Translations under genes and position numbers: made by a program
In this document: piece after piece, positions 34,806 through 43,256 of the stretch
Layout of the letters: every line of letters begins with the position of its first letter
Position numbering within the stretch: the stretch's first letter is position 1
Notes under the pieces: model-generated
Database searches by the model: none
Told to the model about the DNA's origin: nothing
Seen by the model: only the letters and a program-made list of their open reading frames with translations
Assembly: GCF_023898865.1 (NCBI RefSeq)
Contig: NZ_JAGSOV010000034.1
Location: 124,001-188,000 of the forward strand
Source: Pseudonocardia humida
GTDB taxonomy: Bacteria > Actinomycetota > Actinomycetes > Mycobacteriales > Pseudonocardiaceae
Direction: 5' to 3'
DNA: 64,000 nt

Positions 34806-35312
34806 ATGAGCGCGACGCGACGAGGAGCGCCGGTGCGGTCCGCGACGGCCGACCGCGAGATCGTGATCTCCCGGGTCATCGACGCCCCGCGGGAGCTGGT
34901 GTTCGAGGCGTTCACCGAGGTCCGGCACCTGTCGCAGTGGTGGGGACCGGACGGGTTCACCACCACCACGCGGTCCTTCGAGTTCCGCGTGGGCGGGGAG
35001 TGGGACTTCGTGATGCACGGGCCGGACGGGACGGACTACCAGGAGTGGATCTCCTGGACCGAGATCGACCCGCCGGAGGGGATCGCGCTGCGCCACGGTG
35101 GGTCCCGCGACGACCCGAACGCCTTCGAGTCGGTCCTCACGTTCACGCCCGACGGGGCGGCGACCCGGATCGAGATGCGCACGGTGTTCCCCACCGAGGA
35201 GCAGCGCGACGAGGCGGTCGAGAAGTACCACGCGATCGAGGGCGGCCGGCAGACCCTGGGCAACCTGGCCGCCTACGTCACCGGGACCGCTCGGAACGGA
35301 GCGGGGGGCTGA
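34806..35312 (+). CDS. SRPBCC (AHSA1-like) domain protein
   Basis: A 168-residue protein of the Aha1/START-like fold, a hydrophobic-ligand cavity. The family opening RVIDAPRELVFEAFTEVRHLSQWWGP (read in parts) is at residues 21-46, and a RIEMRTVFPTEEQRDE stretch is near 121. Such proteins follow ArsR regulators in many actinomycetes, where the ligand is unknown. Its stop overlaps the ATG of the RibD-C gene by one base (TGATG). Confidence 0.85.
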   Translation: MSATRRGAPVRSATADREIVISRVIDAPRELVFEAFTEVRHLSQWWGPDGFTTTTRSFEFRVGGEWDFVMHGPDGTDYQEWISWTEIDPPEGIALRHGGSRDDPNAFESVLTFTPDGAATRIEMRTVFPTEEQRDEAVEKYHAIEGGRQTLGNLAAYVTGTARNGAGG

Positions 35313-35932
35313 TGGCCGGGAAGGTGTTCTTCAGCGTGTCGATGTCGCTGGACGGGTTCATCGCGCCCGAGTCCGCCGAGGACCTGATGGGGCCGCAGTG
35401 GAGGGAACTGCAGCAGTGGGTGTTCCCGCAGCGGTTCTTCCGGGAGAACCTGAAGTTCGGCGAGGGCGGTGAGGAGGGGCGCGACAACCACATCCTGCGG
35501 GAGACGTTCGAGCGCACCGGCGCGAGCGTGATGGGCAAGCGCATGTTCGACGCCGGCGAGCGGGCGTGGCCGGAGGAGGCGCCGTTCCACACGCCGGTGT
35601 TCGTCGTGACGCACGAGGAGCGCGACCCCTGGGAGCGGCCGGGCGGGACCACCTTCCACTTCGTCAACGACGGCATCGAGGCCGCGCTCCACCGGGCCCG
35701 CGAGGCCGCAGGCGACCGGGACGTCCGCATCGCCGGGGGCGGCGCGACGATCCTGGAGCACGTGAACGCCGGCCTGGTCGACGAGTTCTCGATCGCGCTC
35801 TCACCCCTGCTGTTCGGCACCGGGATCCGCCTGTTCGAGGGCGTGGACGCGGGCCGCGTGGCCCTGGAGCCGGTCCGCGCGGAGCCCTCCCCGAGGGTGA
35901 CGCACCTGACCTACGCGGTCCGGGGGCGGTGA
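35312..35932 (+). CDS. Dihydrofolate reductase family protein (RibD-C), copy 1
   Basis: A 206-residue protein of the RibD C-terminal/DHFR-like fold. It opens with KVFFSVSMSLDGFIAP and contains SVMGKRMFDAGE near 72 and VRIAGGGATILEHVNAGLVD near 138-157. These proteins bind NADPH and are only distantly related to folate reductase; their substrates are mostly unknown. It is the third gene of an ArsR-SRPBCC-RibD-C operon with coupled starts. Two paralogues lie within 2.4 kb. Confidence 0.85.
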   Translation: MAGKVFFSVSMSLDGFIAPESAEDLMGPQWRELQQWVFPQRFFRENLKFGEGGEEGRDNHILRETFERTGASVMGKRMFDAGERAWPEEAPFHTPVFVVTHEERDPWERPGGTTFHFVNDGIEAALHRAREAAGDRDVRIAGGGATILEHVNAGLVDEFSIALSPLLFGTGIRLFEGVDAGRVALEPVRAEPSPRVTHLTYAVRGR

Positions 35933-35943
35933 CCGTCCCGACC

Positions 35944-37041
35944 TCAGGTGAGCGAGGCGGCGTAATGATCGAAGAACAGCGTGGCGACCAGGTCGCCGCG
36001 TGAGCGGGCGCCCGACTTGGCGAAGATCGACTTCAGGTGGTCCTGCACGGTGTACGCCGACACGTGGAGCCGACCCGCGATCTGCTTCGTGGACAGGCCC
36101 TGCGCCACCAGTTCCGTGACGCGGCATTCGCTGTCGGTGAGGCCGTAGGCGCCGGCGACCAGGGGCGCCATCTCCGCCGGGCGCGCTGCGTCGAACATGA
36201 TCGCGACCGGAGCGTGCGGCCCGTCGCCCATCAACGAGCCCCGCACCGTCAACCACCGCCCCGTCCGGGTGCGCGCCCGCGCCCTGGCGGGGACCGGGGT
36301 CGGGCCGTGGACCGCCCGTGCCTGGTGGGCGACGGCGGGGACCACCAGCGGCATGCGGGCACCCGGCCGGTCGCCCGCGCCCAACTCGTCGAGCCACCGG
36401 TCCGCGGCCGGGTTGGACAAGCTCACGCCGTTGTCGGCGTCGAGGACCAGCAGGCCGACGTCGTCGAGACCGCAGCGCGCGGCGTCGAGCAGCAGCCCAC
36501 GCCGCAGACCGTCGGCGATCAGCCCGGCCGTCGAGGACACGAACTGCACCTCGGCCGGGGTGAAGTGCGGCCGCTTCGCCTCGCGGAAGACGGTGAGCGC
36601 GCCCCACACCCCGGTGCTGCCCGCGAGTACGGCCCGCAGCTCGTCGGCGAAACCCGCGGGGCGCCGGATCTCCCGCTGCCGCAGGCTGCGCTCGAGATCG
36701 CCGGCCGTGGCGTCGCTGAGGCTGGCCGCCGGATGCTCCGCGCGGGCGAGCTGGGTCCACTTGGTGAAGTCCTGCTCGCGCACCTCGATCTCCACGAGTC
36801 GCAGCATCTCCGCGGCGGGCAGGCCGTTCTCGACGAACTCCGCGGTGGGCAGCATGGTCGCCGGGTCGAGCGTCATCAGGCAGGAGCCCTCCGCGGGCAC
36901 CGCGCGCAGCAGCGCGGTGCCGACGGCCCGCGCGAACTCCGGCACCGACAGGCCCCGGTGGACCAACCGCACGATCTCGTCGCGGGTGCGGGCGTGCGCC
37001 GCGGTGACCACCCGACGACCATACGCCGCAACCGGCGCCAT
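35944..37041 (-). CDS. LuxR-family regulator with GAF/PAS-like sensor
   Basis: A 365-residue protein. The C-terminal HTH (about 300-360) reads LTDSECRVTELVAQGLSTKQ, then a VSAYTVQDHLKSIFAK recognition stretch. The N-terminal part (30-170) looks like a GAF-type region, and a PAS-like segment follows near 190-230 (LLVLDADNGVSLSNPAADRW). There is no receiver aspartate, so it senses a ligand directly or through a partner. It converges on the first RibD-C gene by 11 bases and is divergent, by 51 bases, from the second. It probably controls the latter pair. Confidence 0.8.
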   Translation of the reverse strand: MAPVAAYGRRVVTAAHARTRDEIVRLVHRGLSVPEFARAVGTALLRAVPAEGSCLMTLDPATMLPTAEFVENGLPAAEMLRLVEIEVREQDFTKWTQLARAEHPAASLSDATAGDLERSLRQREIRRPAGFADELRAVLAGSTGVWGALTVFREAKRPHFTPAEVQFVSSTAGLIADGLRRGLLLDAARCGLDDVGLLVLDADNGVSLSNPAADRWLDELGAGDRPGARMPLVVPAVAHQARAVHGPTPVPARARARTRTGRWLTVRGSLMGDGPHAPVAIMFDAARPAEMAPLVAGAYGLTDSECRVTELVAQGLSTKQIAGRLHVSAYTVQDHLKSIFAKSGARSRGDLVATLFFDHYAASLT

Positions 37042-37092
37042 CCCACGATCCTGGGATGCCGCCGCGCGCCGCGGCCTTCCAGGGTGGGGACC

Positions 37093-37689
37093 ATGAGCAG
37101 AGTCGTGCTGTACATGTCGATGTCGCTGGACGGGTTCATCACCGGCCCGGACGACGGCGCAGGACGCGGGCTGGGCATCGGCGGCGAGCGCCTGCACGCC
37201 TGGTTGGGGCACGGCGGCGCGGACCCGGCCTCGTACCGGCCGGGCGACGACGCCGGCGCAACGGTCTTCGACGAGGCGATGGCCACCGGGGCGGTCATCA
37301 CCGGGCGGCGGACCTTCGAGTTCGCGGGCGGCTGGGCGGGCGACCACCACCACGGCGTCCCGATCTTCGTGCTGACCCGCGCCGCGCCCGCCGAACCGCC
37401 GCCGGGATCGGCCCGCTACGCCATCGACGGCATCGCCTCGTGCGTGGCCCGGGCCAAGGCCGCCGCGGGCGGGCGCGACATCCTGCTGCACGGTGCGGCG
37501 ACGGCCCAGGAGTGCCTGCGCGCCGGTCTGCTCGACGACATGGAGCTCCAGCTGGTGCCGGTGCTGATGGGGCGGGGCCGTCGGCTGTTCGACCACCTGC
37601 CGCCCGGGCACGTCGAGCTCGACCTCGTCCGGGCCCTGGACGGGCCGCACGTGCAGCACCTGCGCTACCGCGTGCGATCGGAGGGCTGA
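37093..37689 (+). CDS. Dihydrofolate reductase family protein (RibD-C), copy 2
   Basis: A 198-residue RibD-C protein: VVLYMSMSLDGFITGPDD at the start, GAVITGRRTFEFAGGW near 70 and ILLHGAATAQECLRAGLLDD near 136-155. It is close to the next gene in both sequence and length, suggesting a tandem duplication. It is divergent from the LuxR regulator and followed by copy 3 after three bases. Substrate unknown. Confidence 0.85.
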   Translation: MSRVVLYMSMSLDGFITGPDDGAGRGLGIGGERLHAWLGHGGADPASYRPGDDAGATVFDEAMATGAVITGRRTFEFAGGWAGDHHHGVPIFVLTRAAPAEPPPGSARYAIDGIASCVARAKAAAGGRDILLHGAATAQECLRAGLLDDMELQLVPVLMGRGRRLFDHLPPGHVELDLVRALDGPHVQHLRYRVRSEG

Positions 37690-37692
37690 ACG

Positions 37693-38274
37693 GTGGCGAT
37701 CCGGCTCTACATGACCATGTCCCTGGACGGCTACGTCGCGGGTCCCCGCGACGGCGTGGACGCACCCATGGGCGTCGACGGGTTCCGCCTGTTCGACTGG
37801 CTCGACCGGCGCGACGCCCCGGGACCGAGCGGCCAGGTCTACGCCGAGGCCATGGCCACCCGCGCACTCATCTCGGGCCGCCGCACCTACGAGCACGCGG
37901 ACCGGTGGCAGGGCGATCACCACGACGGCGTACCCGTCCTCGTCCTCACCCACGACGTCCCGGCCGACCCGCCGCCGGGCAGCGTCCGGTTCGTCACCGA
38001 CGCCCGGGACGCCGCCGCGCGGGCCCGCGCCGCGGCCGGGGACGCCGACGTCATGGTGCACGGGGCCGGAGCCGCGCAGGCGCTGCTGCGGGTGCGGGAG
38101 CTCGACGAGCTCGAGCTGCACGTCGTTCCGGTGCTGCTCGGGCAGGGACGGCGCCTGTTCGACGACCCCGCCGCCGAACCCGTCGAGCTCGACCTGGCCC
38201 GCCGCCTGATCACCGACGATGTGGAGCCCGCGCAGCGCGTCATGCACCTGCGGTACCGCATCCGGCGGTCATAG
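37693..38274 (+). CDS. Dihydrofolate reductase family protein (RibD-C), copy 3
   Basis: A 193-residue RibD-C protein: IRLYMTMSLDGYVAGPRDG at the start, ALISGRRTYEHADRW near 57 and DVMVHGAGAAQALLRVRELD near 117. Many positions match copy 2, including the WxGDHHxGVPxxVLT block. It uses a GTG start three bases past the copy 2 stop. The two are likely co-expressed. Confidence 0.85.
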   Translation: MAIRLYMTMSLDGYVAGPRDGVDAPMGVDGFRLFDWLDRRDAPGPSGQVYAEAMATRALISGRRTYEHADRWQGDHHDGVPVLVLTHDVPADPPPGSVRFVTDARDAAARARAAAGDADVMVHGAGAAQALLRVRELDELELHVVPVLLGQGRRLFDDPAAEPVELDLARRLITDDVEPAQRVMHLRYRIRRS

Positions 38275-38388
38275 GTCCGGGCCGGCAGGAGACCCGCAGC
38301 CCGGTCCTCGCGCGCTCCCCCGCGTGAGGGAGGTGGATCGCCTCAGGGCGGGAGTCCTGCGGTGCGGCGCGGCGGCACGCTCGAGGCC

Positions 38389-39321
38389 ATGAGTGCGACC
38401 GCGATGACCACTCCGCCCTCCCCGCAGCCGACCTCGCAGCCGCGCACGCCGGTCCTGCACCGGGCCATCGGGTGGGCGGCCGCCGCCGGGGTGCTGCCCT
38501 ACCTGACCCTCAAGGCGCTCTGGCTCGCTCGGACCGACGTCGGCGTGGCCGATCCGGCGATGCTCACCGATCCCACCATGATCGCGGGCAACGCGACCAC
38601 GGCCGTGCTGGACGTCCTGGTGGTCGTCCTGGCGCTGGCGTTGACCCACGGCTGGGGATACCGGCTGCCCGCCTGGCTCCTGCTGCTGCCGGCCTGGGTC
38701 GGTACGGGGCTGCTCGTCCCGATCGCGCTGGTGAACCTGCCGGCCACGCTGGTGTCGGCCGGTGTCGGGGTCGGACTGGGCGATGGCTCGCTGGCGCCGT
38801 GGGTGGGACCGCTGGTCTACGGCGGATTCGCCTGGCAGGGAGCCTTCCTGGTCGCCGCGTTCGGGCTGCACGCACGGACCCGCTGGTCCGGGGTGCTGAG
38901 CGCGCCGCGGGCGGGGGTGAGGGCCCATCCACTGCTGCCCCTCCTCGCGGCCGGCGGCGCCGGCACGGCGGTCCTGGCGGCGGGCCTGCACCTCGCCACC
39001 GCCTCGACGGCCGACGACGTGGCCACCACCCTGGTGCACGCGCCCGCCGCGGCGTTCGCGGTGCTCGGCGCGGCCGGAGTCCTCGCCCTGCTCAGCGGCC
39101 CACCGGCCGCCCGGGCGGCCGCGGCCGTCGCGGCGTGGACCGGCAGCGCGGTCACCTTCTCCTGGGGGCTCTACCACATGGCCCTGGTCGTCGGCGTCGA
39201 CGCCTACCGCGGCGGGTCCGGTCTCCCGGGCGCCGCCCACCTCACCGGACTGCTCGCCGGCTTCGCCCTCGCCGTCGCGGGCCTGCTCGCCCTGCTCGAC
39301 CAGCCGCGGCGCGATCGATGA
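38389..39321 (+). CDS. Polytopic membrane protein of unknown function
   Basis: A 310-residue protein with about eight hydrophobic helices covering residues 25-305. A Pro/Thr-rich N-terminus of 20 residues precedes the first helix. I recognise no transport or enzyme motif. Two conserved-looking stretches are ATLVSAGVGVGLGDGSLAPW near 120 and FSWGLYHMALVVGVDAYRGG near 256. It stands alone, with the oxidoreductase gene following by 80 bases on the same strand. Confidence 0.65.
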   Translation: MSATAMTTPPSPQPTSQPRTPVLHRAIGWAAAAGVLPYLTLKALWLARTDVGVADPAMLTDPTMIAGNATTAVLDVLVVVLALALTHGWGYRLPAWLLLLPAWVGTGLLVPIALVNLPATLVSAGVGVGLGDGSLAPWVGPLVYGGFAWQGAFLVAAFGLHARTRWSGVLSAPRAGVRAHPLLPLLAAGGAGTAVLAAGLHLATASTADDVATTLVHAPAAAFAVLGAAGVLALLSGPPAARAAAAVAAWTGSAVTFSWGLYHMALVVGVDAYRGGSGLPGAAHLTGLLAGFALAVAGLLALLDQPRRDR

Positions 39322-39401
39322 CCGCCGCTCCCACCACGCCCGCATCAGGGGCGCGGCACGGAGCGGTGTGGGTGGCAGGCTCCCGTTGCGATACTCCCGA
39401 C

Positions 39402-40256
39402 GTGACGCGGCCGATGAAGTACGCCCTGTACGCCCTGCACCGGGGCGAGAACGCGCAGCCCCGCAGGCTGGCCGACACCGCTCGCCGGGTCGAGGGACTC
39501 GGGTTCGAGTCGCTGTGGGTGGGCGACCACATCGCGCTGCCCGACGACGCGCCGGACAGCGCCACCGAACCGCGGCTGGAAGCGCTCACCACCCTCACCT
39601 ACCTCGCCGCCGTCACCGACCGGATCCGGCTCGGGGTGGGGGTGCTGGTGCTGCCCCAGCGCCAGCCGGTGCTGCTGGCCAAGCAGCTCACCTCGCTGGA
39701 CGTGCTGTCGGGCGGGCGGCTGGACGTCGGGATCGGCGTGGGGCACGTCGAGGCCGAGCTCGCGGCGTTCGGGGTCGGCATGGCCGACCGGGCCGCGATG
39801 ACCGACGAGCACATCGACGTCCTGCTGAAGCTCTGGCGCCACGACCGCGACCACGACGGCCGGTTCGTCACGCTGCACGGGGTGGTGCAGCACCCCGGCC
39901 CGGTCCAGCGGCCCCGCCCGCCGCTCGTGGTCGGTGGGCACGCCGCGGCGGCGATCGAGCGGGCGGCCGCGGTCGGGGACGGCTGGTTCGGCTGGGAGCT
40001 CACCCCGGACCAGGCCGGCGAGACCATCGCCCGGCTGGACCGGGCGCGCCGGCGGTTGCGGGGGGCCGACGCCACCCGGTTGCAGATCACGATCACCCCG
40101 CCCGACCCGATCGTCACCCCCGACGACGTGCGGCGCTACGCCGAGGCGGGCGTGGACCGGCTGGTCCTGGTCCCGGGCTCGATGACGGTCCGGGGCACCG
40201 ACGCGGTCATCGACCACGCCGCCACCCACCTGCTCGACGCCGCCGGCCGGGGATGA
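39402..40256 (+). CDS. LLM-class (F420-type) oxidoreductase
   Basis: A 284-residue TIM-barrel protein of the luciferase-like family. It shows GFESLWVGDHIALP near 33, IRLGVGVLVLPQRQPVLLAK near 75 and LDVGIGVGHVEAE near 107. In actinomycetes most members of this subgroup use coenzyme F420 for hydride transfer to a small substrate; cofactor choice is inference. The start could be the GTG at 39402 or the ATG four codons on. The next gene is an acyl-CoA ligase 27 bases downstream, so it may act on a CoA ester or its precursor. Confidence 0.8.
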   Translation: MTRPMKYALYALHRGENAQPRRLADTARRVEGLGFESLWVGDHIALPDDAPDSATEPRLEALTTLTYLAAVTDRIRLGVGVLVLPQRQPVLLAKQLTSLDVLSGGRLDVGIGVGHVEAELAAFGVGMADRAAMTDEHIDVLLKLWRHDRDHDGRFVTLHGVVQHPGPVQRPRPPLVVGGHAAAAIERAAAVGDGWFGWELTPDQAGETIARLDRARRRLRGADATRLQITITPPDPIVTPDDVRRYAEAGVDRLVLVPGSMTVRGTDAVIDHAATHLLDAAGRG

Positions 40257-40283
40257 GCCCGGCCCTGTGCCACGATCACGACC

Positions 40284-41879
40284 ATGACCGACGCGACGGC
40301 GCGGGCCGTGGAACTGCGGGAGCATTACGGTCGGCCAGACCTCGGGCTGGCCGCGGAGCTGTGCGACCGGCACCCGGCCGGGGACGTGGCCGCCACGCTG
40401 GTGGCCGGGGACCTGTCGGCCGTCGAGCTCACCTACGGCGAGCTGCGCGAACGCTCCGAGCGGCTGGCCGCCGGGTTGGCCGGGCTGGGCGTCGGGCCGG
40501 GCTCGCGGGTGGCGACGCTGCTGCCCAAGACGGCCGACCTGCTCGTCACCGTGCTGGCAGTGCTGCGGCTCGGCGCGGTCTACGTGCCGCTGTTCACCGC
40601 GTTCGCCCCGCAGGCGATCGCGTTGCGGCTCACCGCCTCCGGCACGACCGTGGTGATCACGGACGGCACCCAGCGGCCGAAGCTCGACCCGGGCGAGGAC
40701 ATCCCGGCCGACGCGCCGTGGACCGTCGTCGCGGTCGGCTCGGACGAGTGGGCGCGGCTCGCCGGGTCCTCCCCCACCGGCGCCCCCGCCGCCGTCGGCG
40801 GGCCCGACGCGCCGATGGTGCAGCTCTACACGTCGGGCACCACGGGCAAGCCGAAGGGCGTGATCGTCCCGGCGAAGGCGTTGGCCTCGATGGTGGCCTA
40901 CCAGGAGCTGGCCCTCGACGTCACCGCCGACGACGTGCTCTGGAACGCCGCGGACCCCGGCTGGGCCTACGGGCTCTACTACGCCCTGCTCGCGCCGCTG
41001 GCGTCCGGGCGCCGCACGCTGCTGCTCGACGCCGGCTTCTCCGCGCGGTCGATGTGGGACGTGCTCGACCGGTTCGGCGTCACCGCCTTCGCCGCCGCGC
41101 CCACCGTCTACCGCGGGCTGCGGGCCTCGGGGATCGCCCCGCCGCGGACGCTGCGGCTGCGCACCTGCTCCAGCGCGGGCGAGCCGCTCAACCCGGACCT
41201 CGTGACGTGGGGCCGCGAGGTCCTCGGCGTGGAAGTGCGCGACCACTACGGGCAGACCGAGCTCGGCATGGTCGCCGCCAACGCCTGGCACCCCGACCTC
41301 CGGACCGCTGTGCGGCCGGGCTCGATGGGCCGCGCGCTGCCGGGCTTCCGGGTCGCCGTGCTCGCCGACGACGCCGACGAGGAGGTCGGGCCGGACACCC
41401 CCGGCCGCGTCGCCCTCGACGTGCCGGCGAGCCCGCTGCTCTGGTTCGAGGGCTACGCGGGTGGCGTCCGCGGCGACCGGTTCAGCGCGGACGGCCGCTG
41501 GTACCTCACCGGCGACGCGGGACGCGCCGACGCCGACGGCTACCTGTACTTCTCCGCCCGCGACGACGACGTGATCATCATGGCGGGCTACCGGATCGGC
41601 CCGTTCGACATCGAGTCCGTGCTGTCGACGCACCCGGCGGTCGCGGAGGTCGCCGTCGTCGGGATGCCCGACGAGCTGCGCGGCGAGGTGGTCGAGGCGT
41701 TCGTGGTGCTGCGCGAGGGCGCCGAGGCGGGCCCGGACCTCCCCGACGAGCTGGCGCAGCTGGTGCGGACCCGATACGCCGCGCACGCCTACCCGCGCCG
41801 GGTGCACCTCGTCGACGCCCTGCCCAAGACGCCCAGCGGCAAGGTGCAGCGGTTCCTGCTGCGGCAGCGGGAGCGGTAG
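40284..41879 (+). CDS. AMP-forming acyl-CoA synthetase 1
   Basis: A 531-residue ANL-family ligase that activates a carboxylic acid to an acyl-adenylate and then a CoA thioester. Visible motifs are YTSGTTGKPKG near 183, CSSAGEPLN near 292, DHYGQTELG near 320, TGDAGRADADGY near 410 and KTPSGKVQ with the catalytic Lys near 517. The WNAADPGWAYGLYYALLAPL region (in part) recalls acetate- or medium-chain-specific members. It converges on the two-domain TetR gene with 19 bases between. Confidence 0.85.
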   Translation: MTDATARAVELREHYGRPDLGLAAELCDRHPAGDVAATLVAGDLSAVELTYGELRERSERLAAGLAGLGVGPGSRVATLLPKTADLLVTVLAVLRLGAVYVPLFTAFAPQAIALRLTASGTTVVITDGTQRPKLDPGEDIPADAPWTVVAVGSDEWARLAGSSPTGAPAAVGGPDAPMVQLYTSGTTGKPKGVIVPAKALASMVAYQELALDVTADDVLWNAADPGWAYGLYYALLAPLASGRRTLLLDAGFSARSMWDVLDRFGVTAFAAAPTVYRGLRASGIAPPRTLRLRTCSSAGEPLNPDLVTWGREVLGVEVRDHYGQTELGMVAANAWHPDLRTAVRPGSMGRALPGFRVAVLADDADEEVGPDTPGRVALDVPASPLLWFEGYAGGVRGDRFSADGRWYLTGDAGRADADGYLYFSARDDDVIIMAGYRIGPFDIESVLSTHPAVAEVAVVGMPDELRGEVVEAFVVLREGAEAGPDLPDELAQLVRTRYAAHAYPRRVHLVDALPKTPSGKVQRFLLRQRER

Positions 41880-41898
41880 GCCGCAGGCGCCGAGCGGC

Positions 41899-43083
41899 TC
41901 AGGGCGCGGCGGGCACCGCCCGCAGCACGGCCCGGGCCAGCAGCGCCGTCTCCTGCGCCAACTCCGGGCGGTGCTGCAGGTGGTGGACCCGGGTCACGTC
42001 GTTGACCACGGACAACGCGGCGTGCACGAGCGCCCGGGCGGCGACGGCGTCGAGCTCGGGCCGGGAGCGCACCAGCAGGGCCACCCACTCCGCGACGTAG
42101 TCGAGCTGGGTGCGGCGGAACGCGTCGCGCCGGCTGTCGGGCAGGTTGGTGACCTCCGACAGCAGGATGCCGATGATGTGCGGGTTGGCCAGGGTGAACG
42201 CGGTGTAGTCCGCCACCAGCAGGTCCAGCGCCCCGGTGGCGTCCGCGGCCCGGGCCAGCGCGTGGTGCAGTCCCATCCAGAGGCTCTCGTTGCCGCGCTG
42301 CAGGGCCGCGACGAGGATGTCGGTCTTGCTCTCGAAGTGGTTGTAGACGCTCGGTCCGGCGATCCCGGCGGCCGCGCCGATGTCGCTCAGCCCGACCGAG
42401 GGGTAGCCGCGTTCCCCGAACAGCCGGATGGCCACCGCCAGCAGGGCTTCGCGGCGGGTCGCCGGGAGGAGCACCGGCCGGTCCGGGCCGGGCCGGGGGG
42501 CGGCGGCCGTCGTCGGCGGTAGCGCCGCGGTGGTGACCGCCTGCGCGGCCCCGCGCAGCAGGGCCACGAACCGGGCGCGGTCCAGGTCGAGGTGGTGGTG
42601 GGTGGGGCTGTCGACCACCGAGAGCGCGGCCCACGCCCGCAGCTCGGCGGAGCCGCCCGGGCCCGCTTCGGCGGCGATGGCCTCGGCGACCCGGGCGGCC
42701 AGGGCGCGCAGCCGGTGCCGGATGGCCCGGTGCTCCGGCTCGGGCAGGTGCCGCGCCTCGCGCTCCCACAGGGCGCCGAACTCCCGGTTGTCCAGCGCGT
42801 GCTCCGGCAGGTCCGCCACCCCGGCGGCCACCCCGTTCTCGATGGCCGTGAGCTGCGCGTCGAGCACCGCGAGGAGCAGCTCCTGCTTGCTGCGGAAGTG
42901 GCGGTAGAGCGCGCTGGGGCCGATCCCGACGGCGGCGGCGATGTCGGCCATGCCGACCCGGTGGTAGCCCAGCGTCCAGAACCGGACGGCGGCGGCCGCG
43001 ATGATCTGCTGCTTGCGGTCGCGCGGGCGCCGGGGGCGCGCCACGACCTCCGGCGCCGGGCCGGGTGCTGCCGTCGCAGCCAT
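41899..43083 (-). CDS. Double TetR-family regulator (two HTH domains in one chain)
   Basis: A 394-residue protein built of two TetR units. The first HTH lies at about 22-68 (GYHRVGMADIAAAVGIGPSALYRHF, in parts) and the second at about 210-256 (GYPSVGLSDIGAAAGIAGPS, then VYNHFESKTDILV). Each is followed by its own helical ligand domain. A chain this long behaves like a covalent dimer, and could bind one long or asymmetric site. It is divergent from acyl-CoA ligase 2, and a long palindrome lies between. An acyl-CoA or free acid is the plausible ligand. Confidence 0.82.
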   Translation of the reverse strand: MAATAAPGPAPEVVARPRRPRDRKQQIIAAAAVRFWTLGYHRVGMADIAAAVGIGPSALYRHFRSKQELLLAVLDAQLTAIENGVAAGVADLPEHALDNREFGALWEREARHLPEPEHRAIRHRLRALAARVAEAIAAEAGPGGSAELRAWAALSVVDSPTHHHLDLDRARFVALLRGAAQAVTTAALPPTTAAAPRPGPDRPVLLPATRREALLAVAIRLFGERGYPSVGLSDIGAAAGIAGPSVYNHFESKTDILVAALQRGNESLWMGLHHALARAADATGALDLLVADYTAFTLANPHIIGILLSEVTNLPDSRRDAFRRTQLDYVAEWVALLVRSRPELDAVAARALVHAALSVVNDVTRVHHLQHRPELAQETALLARAVLRAVPAAP

Positions 43084-43191
43084 GGACGCACCTCCTGCGG
43101 GTCGACCTGATGCTAGCCCGGCCCGGCCGATCCCCGAGGTGAATCAGCGATCATCGTATATCCCGAGGATGTCGTCTGTGAAGTGGGGATG

Positions 43192-43223
43192 GTCCGAATA
43201 TGTGAACCCTGATAAGTTCGGAC
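43192..43223. promoter_or_regulatory. Long palindrome between double TetR and acyl-CoA ligase genes
   Basis: GTCCGAA and TTCGGAC arms, seven bases each and perfect, are separated by 18 bases (32 bases in all). The spacing puts the arms about 2.4 turns apart, longer than an ordinary TetR site, which fits a protein with two DNA-binding domains. It ends 33 bases before the ligase start. Binding is inferred. Confidence 0.5.
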
Positions 43224-43256
43224 ATCGTGGCAGTGCTGCCTTGAGGAGGTCATCGG

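Noticed and set aside
39345..41807. An 820-codon leftward open frame
   Set aside because: Antisense to the oxidoreductase and ligase genes, both with clear motifs. The His/Arg/Asp-rich translation is a typical shadow.
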